A stretch of DNA of 64,000 nucleotides from Pleurodeles waltl (Eukaryota > Chordata > Amphibia > Caudata > Salamandridae), in contig NC_090437.1 of the NCBI RefSeq assembly GCF_031143425.1, positions 848,731,978 through 848,795,977 on the forward strand. Reading direction: 5' to 3'. The position numbers were made by a program, and so were the translations under genes. Shown in pieces: positions 1 to 11,354 of the stretch; position 1 is the first letter of the stretch, and each line of letters starts with the position of its first letter. The notes under the pieces are model-generated. The model was not told the origin of the DNA and did no database searches. It was given only the letters and a program-made list of their open reading frames with translations.

Positions 1-415
1 CTTTCGTAACAACTTCTTGCATATATCGCGAGCTACAAAAACTAAAACAGATCTGTCGGTTTACTACAGGAAGGGTAACACAGTCGCTTCAGGACCTTAG
101 GGATTTTTCACTAGCCTCGGCAGTTATTGCATCTTTCTCGGTCCCCACGTTCGCAAGCAAATCTGACCCGCAGACCTACTCTCAACTTGTCAATGATCTA
201 TTCTAGTGCACTTAGAATTTTTGTCAAAGCCCGAAGTCGAAGTTCCTTTCACTCCCTTAACACACGTACCGACCCGTTGACCACGCCCGATCAACCTACT
301 AAACCGCCCAGACCACAACATAGAACAACATACTCCGGAGTCTCTTGACCTCGCAGGGCCCGTCTCAACAACAACAACCACGTGGACCTTTTTATGCACG
401 AAGCGCCACACGCAC

Positions 416-529
416 ATGAAGTTCGACGACTTCCCTACTCTCACACTCGGAGTCGCACCTCCGCTATCTTCTATGAAGTTCGACGACTTCTCTACTTCTA
501 CACTCGGAGTCGCACCTCCGCTATCCTCT
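416..529 (-). repeat. 57-bp tandem duplication in the left ERV leader
   Basis: Two adjacent 57-bp copies (416-472 and 473-529) begin ATGAAGTTCGACGACTTC on the plus strand and differ at only a few positions. The right-hand ERV leader has the related block once (about 60130-60210). The duplication is therefore specific to this copy or sub-family. Confidence 0.85.
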
Positions 530-837
530 AAAAAGAAAAAAAAAGAAAAAATTCCTCACAACCTTTTCACACAATCTGCGGCAATAAGCTGTGCAAGCGC
601 AAAACCCTAGCTTCACTCATACCATCACTAGTACCGCCAACGCCGATTCCACACCTCCATTCTCTCCATTCGCAAGCTCCGAGATCCCGGGAAAGTCGCG
701 GTGGACCTAGCCCATCATCATTCTGTCAATCTGTTTTATCAAGAAAAAATCTAATTCAACTTCTCGAGTGGGGTCTCAAAGGGCGTAACCGTTAATTCAA
801 CACCATGTACTTTAAGAGTACCGGTCCCAAAAGGCGA

Positions 838-855
838 AACCGTCCTCTGCTACCA
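838..855 (-). other. Primer binding site, initiator-methionine tRNA type (left ERV)
   Basis: On the minus strand the sequence after the LTR is TGGTAGCAGAGGACGG, continuing into TTTCG. This is complementary to the 3' end of vertebrate initiator tRNA-Met (primer site TGGTAGCAGAGGATGG) with one mismatch. It lies five bases after the LTR end, where a reverse-transcription primer site is expected. Confidence 0.75.
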
Positions 856-860
856 TCTAC

Positions 861-2394
861 TGATAGAGCATACCGTACTAATAATTTACCTGTATTCGGA
901 CGCTCTTTAGGCCGATGAATCTTTTGGCTAAGTGGGACTCTCCGTACTCTTAATCAATCAATTTCATTAAATCAATAATCAATAACGAACATAAGCAATA
1001 CCTTGATCAACATAACACTTAACAATTAATCCAGAATACATTTCGGCGGACCCTGACCTTTCAGTCAGGAATAACCACACCAGTTTATTCAAAGTTAGTG
1101 AATTTATTTCCCTATATTAACAAAGCTAGCACGATATAGATGTGTCTCAACACCAAATGATAAACATAAATGAACATTAATAGCTGTCCATAACGGCGAA
1201 ACAGGTGCAATCTATGTAGCATTTGAATAACAAGGCATTCGATAATAGCAATGCAAATCACTAATACGATAATCTGTAATGAACTAATTGCATACATTTA
1301 GTCAGCATAACAAGGTCTCAAATTACATCGTGCAACAAAAGGAATCCTCATTTAACGTCAAATTAGCATCGGCATGTGGGACTTCATGCAAAAACGATTT
1401 AGCAACATAAATTTGGAAAACTCCTAGCTAGGGATCTCATCAAAAATCAGCAGTTGGTTACCTAAAAGAAACACAATGCAATTGTACAATTTCCTTTCAT
1501 ATTTACCAATTACGATCAGCATACAAGGAAGTCTTCGTCTCACAGGTACCGTTTCTCGATCAGCATGGGTACCGTTTCGATCGGCATGGGACGGGGCAAA
1601 GGGGCAGGGGTGGACGGGGCAATTGCCTCACGGCGGCAAGGTAAAACTACTACTTCATGCAAGGGATTAAAGTTAAAGTCTCTAGGGCAAGAATTATTTA
1701 GAGTCTCTTTCTCTCGATTAGAGAAAGAATCAAAGTCTCTTTCAAAATGGCGTCGCAGCAAGATGGGCCATAATAGCTGCAATGTCCTGCAAAATGGCGG
1801 GATGGCTGCAATGGCTGGTAACCGCAATAATAGTTGCAAATGGCTATGATGTCCGGGTAATGGCTGCTTTCTTCTCGTGCACCTGGTTTAAATAGACAAC
1901 AGTTCAAATCCAGTAGGGTCTTCCATTGGAGGGTTCATAGGTTAGCTTCAAATTGTCCAATCAAAAACAACAGTTCTCAAGCTTTTACTTAAGCATACAT
2001 TATCCTTGGAGACGAGTACGCAAGTTGCAACATTTTATACCAATTAACTCACTTTCAGAGCTTCCATTGTCCGCACCTGCAGATTGACCTTGGAGTAAAG
2101 AGAAATATGCCAGGCTGGCACGAAACCTTAAGATAAGCATGTGAACGATCTCAGTGGAAAAGTACAGCTTCGAGCAGAAATACACGTTTATTAGCACATT
2201 GGAAAAATACGAGCATCTAAACCGTGAGACCAGGCAACTAGGCCAAAGCCTCCATTTAAGTCATGCTAAGCTAAAACATTTCTAACAAGCAAATCGTAGC
2301 ACACGTTTATAATTATGTCGGATTAGTGCAATTCTAATACATCACGTTATATAAAGCATGCTTATAAATGTTGGCAAACTACTCTGAGGGCACA
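861..2394 (-). repeat. ERV long terminal repeat (left copy, about 1.53 kb)
   Basis: On the minus strand it begins TGTGCCC (at 2394) and ends in CA (at 861), five bases before the primer site. Its 1534 bp nearly equal the 1527 bp of the right-hand LTR, and several blocks match it in the same order. A TATA-like TCTATTTAAACC lies at about 1888-1899 (reverse complement), with an inverted CCAAT box upstream, and several A/T-rich polyadenylation-like signals follow. Exact ends are inferred from the paired comparison and the TG...CA rule; similarity upstream of the TG is weak but not zero. Confidence 0.72.
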
Positions 2395-5300
2395 TTTTGT
2401 CCCCGTACAATCGTTATTTGTTCGGTTAAAGTCACACATGATTATTGCAGCACTACGTCTAAGCGTAAATAAATCAAAACCTTCATTTTCTGCTTCATCA
2501 TATATAAGGCCTATGGCTCTTGCTTACTGTTTGTGATGCCTTAGCAGCTCTTTTGATCTACTAAGGCTAGTGCCATCGAAGTGAGTAGTGCACATTTACC
2601 CGTAGTGTATTTTTATTGCGATCCCTTAAAGGCCATGAGGGGGTCATTAGTATCTGGCGTTTGCAGTGCTTCCACAAAAAGGTATCAATGTCATTTCAGT
2701 TTTCATGAAACTGCTACCACAGAACCGGCAAACCTGCTTGCCTTAAAATAATCACTAGGTGTTGGCTCGTGCATCAGAGAGGGTAAAATATAAGCACATC
2801 TTTTAATCATAGATTTAAATATTTTGCAGGACTTTTCACTTCATAGTTTCTTCAGATATTACCAGCCACATACACTCAACAAAGAGCCCCTGGTCCCTCG
2901 GCAAGGTCGTCAGAATTAACAAATGGTTAAACTGGCCAAGGGTAAATCTTAGCGTTTTTACTTGTGGATGCTTTTACCTTCCGCTTAATTTTTAGGTCGA
3001 GCGAGGCAGCGCACAAACGCTGTCTCAGACATGTTGTAATCTACATCTCTGAGCTTTAACCACTCCCATCTCGCGCCCATCACTTTCATTTGTTCCTTGG
3101 CCTGCCTTTCAAAATTTCCTTGATTTCATAGGAAAATGCTTCATGTTTGTCCCGCCTTGAGGCTGCTTTGTTACTGCCTTTCAGACTGACCCTGTTACAT
3201 GGATGATTGCAGGATCGGCCACATAAATTAGTGTGAGGCACTATTTGTTTCTTTGGCCTCTCCGCTTCGCGATGCCTCGCCATATGTTGTTTCATTCTTT
3301 TTCTTTGTTTCTTTTGCCTGGGCTTCATGTTCAGGAGTGTTGTGTTTATTGATGGCCTCTCCCAGGGAGCCTACGCACAATTGTTAATGCCTTCCCATGA
3401 CTCTACGTGACAGGCGCTTCATTCTTCATTCAATTTTAATGCACTAGCTTTGTGGACTTCCTTTTGCCTTTTAATTGCCATTGTTTATTTAATTTTATAT
3501 GGTACAAGTTTATTTTTAGATCAGCCTTTTTTTTCATGTGTTTTTTTAATAGAGCTGACGCCAAACTGAAGCTGCTTCCCCGGTCCCAAAGTCGGCAGCT
3601 CTGTATGTTACGCCACATCGCTAACTTGTTATTTACAACAAGCGCTTTTTACTAGTGCCTGTGCCTTTAACAGAGAAATCAGTTTATCCACTCTTTGACA
3701 TGTTCTTGGTAGTCTTGTGCTGAAAGTATTCTGTGCCTGGTGTAATTTCAAGACATTCTGTTACAAATAAATCACTTCCCATGCGTTGAAACCGATTCTC
3801 GATCACCACTAATGAGAGCACAGAATGAGACTGTAGCTACTACAAATCCTGACTTCATATGGAAATTGGCATGACACCAAACTTATTAACAAACAAGGCC
3901 TTATGGAAGTGCCATAAGCACAGTGCCTTGTTGCTTCCTTTCTGTTTGAAGTGCTTTCCGTGGAATGGGAATCACAGCTCTGTTTGTAAACTCATAGTTA
4001 GCCCTTGCACCCAGAGGACAGCACAGTCCCCACCCCAGTCTGACATATGGTGGACATGTTGCTTCAGCTTGGGCGCGGAGCCTCTGACTATGTAGGTTGT
4101 GTGCCGCACGCTGCTATTGTCTTCTGCGTATGTCTAGGCTTTTTCTTTCTATGCTAGGATATATGAAAGCTTTCCAATGGGGACAGCAAACAATGGTAGA
4201 ACTGAGCCATGTTCTGACAGGCCAACTCTGCAGTCAGACCCTCAACTACAGAGTTGTGATGGGGAAAGCCAGTGACTTGTTTTTTAACTCTGGAGTATGT
4301 GCCTGGCAGTGTAAACACAAACCTGTTATTTACATCGCTTACACCGACAGACATGCAGCATAAAGAGCACCTTAATACACAGTATAATGATTAGTACATT
4401 GACAATGTCCACAGGAAGAGGTGACTTGCCTGCACATTCACGAGTCATTTCTAGTGGCTAGAAGGGACTTATAAACTTGTATGCACATTACATCTTCAAG
4501 TTCGTTTTGTTTATGTACCAACCATATTAATATCGGTTCTAGGCGCTGAATGTCTACATCTACTGTTAGACACCTCCAGGTGGGTGTCCCCATAGCACTT
4601 AGGGCTGTCACACTGTCTGAGCACTGGCCACTTTGTTCCAGTTAATAAATAGGCCGTGTGCGTGGACGGGCTTGCATTTCATACAGCACAGGTGAGTTCC
4701 TTTCATCTGTACCCTGGGCACTGTCAGGCCTCCCTTTTGCCCACGTACACTGTAAGATGTACTGTTATACACCACGTATCACTCCATATACACCAATAGT
4801 TAATATGCAGAGTCAAGTTTGATGAACCCTTGTACCTGAAATGTTCCGTTATGTACTCACTGAGGCAGATATCTCCTGTACAGTTGTCTCCCTGCATAAG
4901 CAAAATGACAGCACTACTGTAAAAGCTTGTTGTGTCTATCTGCCAGACGCCATTCTGTACATCAGGTGCCCATGGTATCCTGTTCAATGGCTAATAGAGA
5001 TATGTTCTTGTGCAGACACTTCCCTAATACCTAAACATTTCTATATATGTTGCATATTGACATGTACAGTCAAGCTAGATGTCTTGCTGTACATTGATGG
5101 AGGTAAATGTCTCCCAGTATACTGTTCTATACTCTCTAGAAGCCACAGGGTCAGAGCCCCCCGTGTACGTTGGCCCTGGCAGATCTCCCAGTGCACCGCT
5201 AGATATTGTCATACACGTCACTTGGTGCTTCTGTGTACAGTATTGAAGTTTGAAGGTGCAGTCAAATGGGGTGCTCTCCTGTGCTCCCCTATGCATTAGG

Positions 5301-8300
5301 CACGCCTCTGTGCATTTATACCAGTGGTGTTTCTATGTACAAAAGGCGCAGCAGGTGTCCCTAGGGACACGAGATGAGACAGATGTTTTTGGCAATATTT
5401 TCATTTTTTGCTGCAAATATAGGAAGAAGGTAAATAAAAGTGCTTTAGTAATATGCAGGGCCACTAGAATTATGTAGCAGAGAGGACCGAATTATGTGGC
5501 AGGGTTGACCTATGTATGTGGCAAGAAAAGTCCAGTTATGCATTTACAACGCAAATAGGTCTAAATCAAGCAAGTGCGAGACCTATTGCATTGTAAATGC
5601 TTATTGTTTGTGTAGTTAGCTAGGACAACACAGTGGTCATTCAGAGCTGCAGCCTCCATTCCTGCGTTAAAACGTAATGCAGTGATAGTTAAGTGTCCTG
5701 TAAGTTTTGAATTCCTAAAACAGAATTTGCCCCTGTTTACAGTTGCGGTTATGTGGACCATTTTTGTTCACAATTCGAATTTCAGTAGGCGAGCTTTACT
5801 CGCATTTCTTCTTTTCTGTCATGTTTTATGCATACTGCCAATGGTTTGCACGGCAAATTTGTTCCGTAGACACATTTTCTATTGTTTTGATATTTGTAGT
5901 CAGTTTAGGTCTGATGATTTGTTATTATTGTCAAAATTGCTGTGCACTGCTCTTTAGGCCCTTTAATGGATTGTAAAGACTCTTTGTGGAAAGATTACAA
6001 ATTGGGAATAATTTGCGAGGCGCCTTCTTAGTTGGTCTGATTACTTCTGTTTTATCCACTCTGTTATTGTGTGCGTTCCTTAATTTCTTTAGTTCCCTTT
6101 TGGGTAATAGTTTCACAGTAACTGCTTGAATCATATAAAATGATCTATTTTTTCTTGAGTCGTTTATATCTCACAGGGATTTGTCCATTGGAAAGTGTAA
6201 TATTGTAATGTCATTTCATTTGAAAGGATTGTGCAAAAGTACCGAGACTGTGCTATTTGTTTGCTGAGTAGACTTCCTCGAGTCGACTCCTTATTAACTT
6301 CTAACAGCTTCAGAGTTTTCAATGAGAGATGCTATGATGTTAGATTTGACTTTCTGTGTTTGATTCAGGAACCTTTACCTGACCCGACCCCTACAATGAT
6401 GTGGTTGCTTTTTGTTGATTGTAAGTGACTTTTATCTCTTGAAACAGGGCTTCTAAGACTTCTCACGTATTTATTATAGGTGAACATTTGCATGCCATGG
6501 TGACTGGTACTGCGTCCATCCTGGCCCAATGGATTAGTTTGTTTAAACATTTTAATTTAGAGTCAGTTCCAGCAGCATGTATTGACAGGATGTGCAGTAA
6601 ATCCATCTGAACTTCTAGTTTATCCGACTGGTGATTAAATGATTTTGCTGTTGCAGCTAACATACTTAGAAGATAGTTCTACAGAAGAGGTGTCTGCTTA
6701 ACTGATGACTCAACCGGTTTTTAGATTAGAGACATCCAAATGGTTAGACAACACTCAATGTAGCCCACCAAGCTGATGCTGGCTGATATCTAAACGTTTG
6801 ATAGCTCTTGCCTCTTCTAAGACAGCCTGAAGCAATGAAACATCTGTCAGTGAGTTTTTTTACGTTATTATAGAGTTTTGGTTTTCATATACAGATCGTG
6901 CTTCCTGTAGGTATTGTTTTACAGTTCTTGTATTTGTCATGTCTTCAGGTGGACTGTCTCATTGAATGCTCATCATCAGTATATACTCCGACTTAATCGT
7001 TTGTGGCCTCCTTGATGGGGAGATTGTCCCTCTCTTCATTAGCGGAGAGGTTTTTTCCAGTATGTTGTCAAGGTTGTGGATGCCGATAGAGTGTTCCTAA
7101 ATTTTCTGTGCATTTTGTATATGATATCAGAGAGCCTCCTAATATTTCTTTGCCTGGTCTTTTCCTTTTGCATTTGATAAGCGGGTTTCTGTTGGGTTCT
7201 TAGTCTTCCTGAGCCTCATGATCGATGAAAGATACCATAACGGGGAACATTTTAGATTATTATAGTCCTTCAGCCCCACCTCACCTTCATGTTTATTTCA
7301 GTGGTTCTGCTGCTGAAGAAAGTTTACTTTTAAGCAATATGAGATGTGATCTATATAGTACTGCCCCCATTTTATCTTGAGGACCATTTATGAGACAATT
7401 GGTCTTCCACCTTTAATAAATATTGTGCTGTAACCATGTGAGGGGATACTGATGGAGGAAGCCTTTGTGGATGCTGCCACAATGTTACTAAGTGGTTATT
7501 GTTAGACCCTGAAAGGCAAAAAGATGTTGCAAAGGAAGCCGGCAGAAAGCTGCACTGGCCCCTTTGAGACCCTTCAGAGCCCTGCACCATAAACAGCTAA
7601 CCTGCTTGTCCACCCCTGAAGCGACCCACCTCATCCTCTTAGCCTTTGACTCCTTGGGCTGTCTGAGGAAGGCTTAGTCAAAATGATGGGGCTAGGGACT
7701 GGAGTCGGCTGGTGGAGGCAGCTGTAAGGCTCTGGCATAGGCATGCCATGTGCTTCTACTATTCTGAGGCTCTTACAGCTGGCGTGGATGCTAGTTCACC
7801 ACTGCCTCTGCACTGTCTCACCCCAGGTTTCCCTCCCCCAAAAATGCTTCTCTGAGAGTATCCCACCTCCGTGTGCTGCTGTTGTAAGCTGTGGTCTGGA
7901 CAACTAGGCTCCCGTCACACTCCCAACAGCTGTCCCTGCGCCAGCTCTTATACCAGAGCTGAGTGCTCCTTGGTCCACACTGTGCCCTCACTTCTGCCCA
8001 AAAAGTGATTGACCTTAATCAGATGTGAAAACTGGTCCCAGAGAGAAATAATGGCTTAGGCTTGGTGATAGCATGGACTGAGGTGAGGCCTGTCAAATCA
8101 TAGTTTCATGTAAAGAGGGACCTGAACAAGAGAAAGCCTTTGTCCCCAAGGCTGACACTAACAAGGTTGACTTTGAATACAGTGGGAGGGAACCTAACAC
8201 AAGAACTAGTTTGTAGTGGACAGAGGAGAGTGACCTTCTAATTTTCCGGGCCATGCCTCTGGGTCAATACAAGAGCTCTGCACAGGCGAGGAAGGGTTTC

Positions 8301-9041
8301 CCCAGCATGGATTTTACAAGTGAGGGGAACTGTGGGATTGTTTTCAGTAGTGCAAATAGGAGCTGCTGAAAAGGTGGATAGGTTTGCTCCCAGGAACTTT
8401 TATCCCTTTGGTTAGGGAAGAACCACACTAGCTAGTGCCAATCATAAATGTGGCATCCTGAGGAACCTTCTACAGAACACGTTCTAGACCTTTGAAAGAT
8501 CAGAGGAGTACTGCATCCTGCTTGCTTTAACCTGAGAGAAGCTCTGAATGACTAGGCGTGCTCTTGTACCCTGGACAAAGAAATGGACTCCAAGTGTCAG
8601 TTGGTTGACCTCCTGTGTGGCTACAGGGACGCAATAAAAACTGCATGAGGCCTTTCCTGAAGTGACCAGTTGGGCAAAGCCAACAACACATGGACTGTAA
8701 CTTGCTGGTGGCCTCTGCTAAGGTGAGTCTTGTGCTGACCCTGTGGTCCTGGGATCCTTAGAAGCACCTAAGAAAAGCGGCTTCAGAAAGCCTGAAAAAT
8801 TGGGACTTCCAAGATATCCGGTACAGCCAGGGGGACCTCACAGTAAAGGTGTCCAGTTCGATGCACTTTCCTCAAATACATCTTCAGGCTTGCAGGAGGA
8901 TTTTGAGCTGACTGACTCAGAAGGTAAAATCTTTTTACAAGGACAAACTTGTTAGTGTATCTGCCCGCACTCCATCGTGGTCCACCTGAAACCATGACTG
9001 TGTCCTTGTCTACCGCTTCTATCGATTATTATTGACACTTA
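2395..9041. other. No recognisable gene; old interspersed sequence
   Basis: About 6.6 kb with no coding pattern I can defend. Short open frames, including one of 152 codons at 4841-5299, lack domain-like composition and have no neighbours suggesting a gene. The only structure I could name is a short inverted-repeat element at 5540-5600, listed separately. A stretch near 3086-3330 is lysine/arginine-rich in one minus-strand frame but matches nothing I recognise. Confidence 0.6.
5540..5600 (-). repeat. Short inverted-repeat interspersed element fragment
   Basis: GCATTTACAACGCAAATAGG on the left is answered by CCTATTGCATTGTAAATGC on the right, giving a near-perfect stem. Related sequence starts the repeat at 21214 (opposite orientation) and recurs at 55332-55394. 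It is probably the end of a small non-autonomous element or SINE; no clear RNA polymerase III boxes are seen. Confidence 0.6.
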
Positions 9042-10073
9042 GGCCCAGATTTATACTTGCTTTGTGCAAATTTATGCAAATTTGACGCAAACCTAACTCT
9101 AGATTTATACTTTGGCGCTAGACCCGTCTAGCGCCAAAAGTTTGCAGTTAAAGTCATTTTTTGCTAGTGGGAAACCACCTTGCGTCAATGAGATACAAGG
9201 TAGGTGTTCCAGGGCAAAAAATGATGATATGGCCTTAGAGCCATATTTATTCCCCTGTGCTAAAATCAAGCATGGGGGAGGAGGCCTTAAATAATGGTGC
9301 TAAGCTTGCTTAGACTCATCATTTAACGCCTGGGTCAGGGCAGGCACTAGGGGACCTGTGAGCCTATTGCTATGGTCAGAGGGACAACCCCACCTACACC
9401 AGAGGGACGCCAGAGGATGGGGGACCCCATCCCAGGTAAGTAAGGTAAGTACAGGTAAGTATTCTTTATTTAAAAGTGCCATAGGAGGTCCTAACTTGGG
9501 CCCCCCTACATGGCACTGGGCCCAATGGCCATGCCCAGGGGACCTATGTCCCCTGGGTAGGGCCATTGGGGTGGTGGACATGACTCCTGTCTTTGCCAAA
9601 ACAGGAGTCATGTCTGTGGGGTTTTACGTCAAAACATGATGCTCTTCTGGTTAGGGGCATTTTTATGCCTCTGCCCATACTAGTGTCATCCTTTGATGCA
9701 CAACCTCCTGTTTCCCCTACGCCTCCCCACTTACTGCCTGCTACCGTCATTCCATAAATGTGACACACTGCCGGCGTCTTGGAATAGCACTAGCCAGTGG
9801 TAGCCCCTTAGCTTGCTTAGCGCCATTACTTTTTGCATGGGTCAGGGCAGGCGTTAGGGGATCTGTGAGCCTATTTCCATGGTCAGAGACCATGGAATGG
9901 GCCCACAGGTGCCCTTCCCTTTTTGATGACGCTAGCCGGGCCTTACCATCATCTACCATCATTCCATAAATATGACGCCTGCCGGCATCTTGGAATGGCG
10001 CTAGCTAGCTGTATACTTTTTCACGCAAAACTGCATTAGCGCAGTTTTACGTGAAAAAGTATAAACATGCCCC
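9042..10073. mobile_element. Non-autonomous PIF/Harbinger-type element (1.0-kb MITE)
   Basis: Starts GGCCCAGATTTATACTT and ends, read in reverse, GGGGCATGTTTATACTT, so the termini are inverted repeats of about 17 bp with few mismatches. Both sides have the trinucleotide TTA (9039-9041 and 10074-10076), the 3-bp target duplication typical of PIF/Harbinger. No coding frame is present. Internally, a block at about 9298-9380 recurs at 9805-9885, a CATTCCATAAAT block recurs near 9750 and 9960, and a perfect-looking hairpin (TTTTTCACG...CGTGAAAAA) sits near the right end. Confidence 0.75.
10018..10057. repeat. Subterminal hairpin inside the MITE
   Basis: TTTTTCACGCAAAACTGC is followed by GCGCAGTTTTACGTGAAAAA, giving a stem of about 18 bp with one or two mismatches and a tiny loop, close to the right terminal repeat. 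Confidence 0.8.
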
Positions 10074-10076
10074 TTA

Positions 10077-11349
10077 TTACTTTTTGGTGCTATTTTTATT
10101 TAAAACTTTAACATTCATATCTCCAGTTCCCCGTGCTGGATTTTTGTCTTTTGGGTGTCATTTTATTCACTAAAGTTTACTCTGTTTTTCTATTTTTTTA
10201 TTGTTTGGTATTTTGTCTTTATTACTGTGCCCTAAGATGAGCTTGTCTATTCTGTGCCAAAGCAAAAAGGGTTCAGCTCAGATTAATATAGTGACTTTGG
10301 AGATCACCTCGTCAAGTTGGTGTCATTTTCAGGGCCGGCTTTAGGGCAGTGTGACTAGTGCAGCTGCACCTGGTGCTGAACTGGAGCAGGGTATCTGGCT
10401 TTAGAAATACAGCTGAAGTTACTTGTATTTGCAAAAGGTTTCAGGCAACAATAAAAATGCCAAGAAACCTCTGATTATTAATATTCCTGCTAGAGAGCTA
10501 TCCAAGCTCTGTCTAGTGGAACCTTTGACTCATCACAATGGAGTGTAGAAAGTTGTTAATATGCCTGCTGCAAAGCATGTGTACCCTGCAGATCCCAGAA
10601 CTGTATTTTAGCTCAGTGGGCTACAGGGCTCCTTTTGTGACTTGCCGTTCATAAGTTACAATCCAAATATAGCATAGTGACTTATAAACTACCATCAAAG
10701 AGCTGCTTGCAAACTGGTTGGAACAGGTGAGAACATTATTTTTCCCCGGTCCTTCCCTACGCTAATGTTGCTAAGAAAGGTCTTAATAGTAAAGCCAATC
10801 CAAACCACTGTGGCACATTTTAAACTCTGAGTTTGTGCTTCTCGACAAAAAACACTTTTAAAATATACTGTCTACTAGTATGGGTGATCTGATTTCTACA
10901 CATTGTAATCTTAATTGTTTTACATAACATTGCCTATAGACTGACTTACACATGTATAATTCACTGTCTCTGTATGATGTGTGTGCACAGGCACCTTACA
11001 CTGGTATGAGTAGCACTATAAAACATATGAAATGCGTGTTAGAGAGGGTCTATGACGAGATCAGGTGACACTCCTAGAGGGTGGTACTGAGGCAGTCCAT
11101 GGAGAAGAAAGTCATTGAGGAGTGCAAAACCAATTGTAGCACCCAAAGACACAAGCGCTCTGTATTATCCAAAATAAATCACTTCTGTCCAATCCACAGG
11201 GTTAGGCCTGTCTGAGGTTTTTCACCTGTAGAGGTAGATGGGCCTTGGTCCTTCTTCTGGATGTTGCAGATTTTATTTCTTCCAAAAAGAAACACGTATT
11301 TTGAATAAGAAAATAAAACAACGTGAGTCATATTTAAACATTGGTGAAC
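10077..11349. other. No recognisable gene
   Basis: Roughly 1.3 kb of interspersed sequence. No long coding frame, RNA gene or clear repeat boundary was found. Confidence 0.6.
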
Positions 11350-11354
11350 GGTAT

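Larger units (their letters stand above)
1..2394 (-). mobile_element. 5' end of an endogenous retrovirus (LTR, primer site, leader)
   Basis: Read on the minus strand, this segment matches the plus-strand ERV at 58353 onward, in order: LTR start, promoter region, a shared block ending in a GTGTGGTTATTC...CTGACTGAAAGGTCA signature (around 1050-1080 here, 59650-59680 there), primer site, then leader. The LTR occupies 2394 down to 861, the primer binding site 855 down to about 838, and untranslated leader runs to position 1. The body (gag onward) would lie left of the window. The match is diverged but collinear over more than 2 kb. A solo LTR is excluded because primer site and leader follow it. 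Confidence 0.8.

Noticed and set aside
4841..5299. 152-codon plus-strand frame as a possible gene
   Set aside because: No recognisable motif, cysteine- and tyrosine-rich in line with TGT/TAT-rich DNA, and no conserved context; probably chance.
9300..9640. Pair of about 100-codon frames on opposite strands
   Set aside because: They lie in the 9042-10073 MITE and mirror its internal duplicated blocks.
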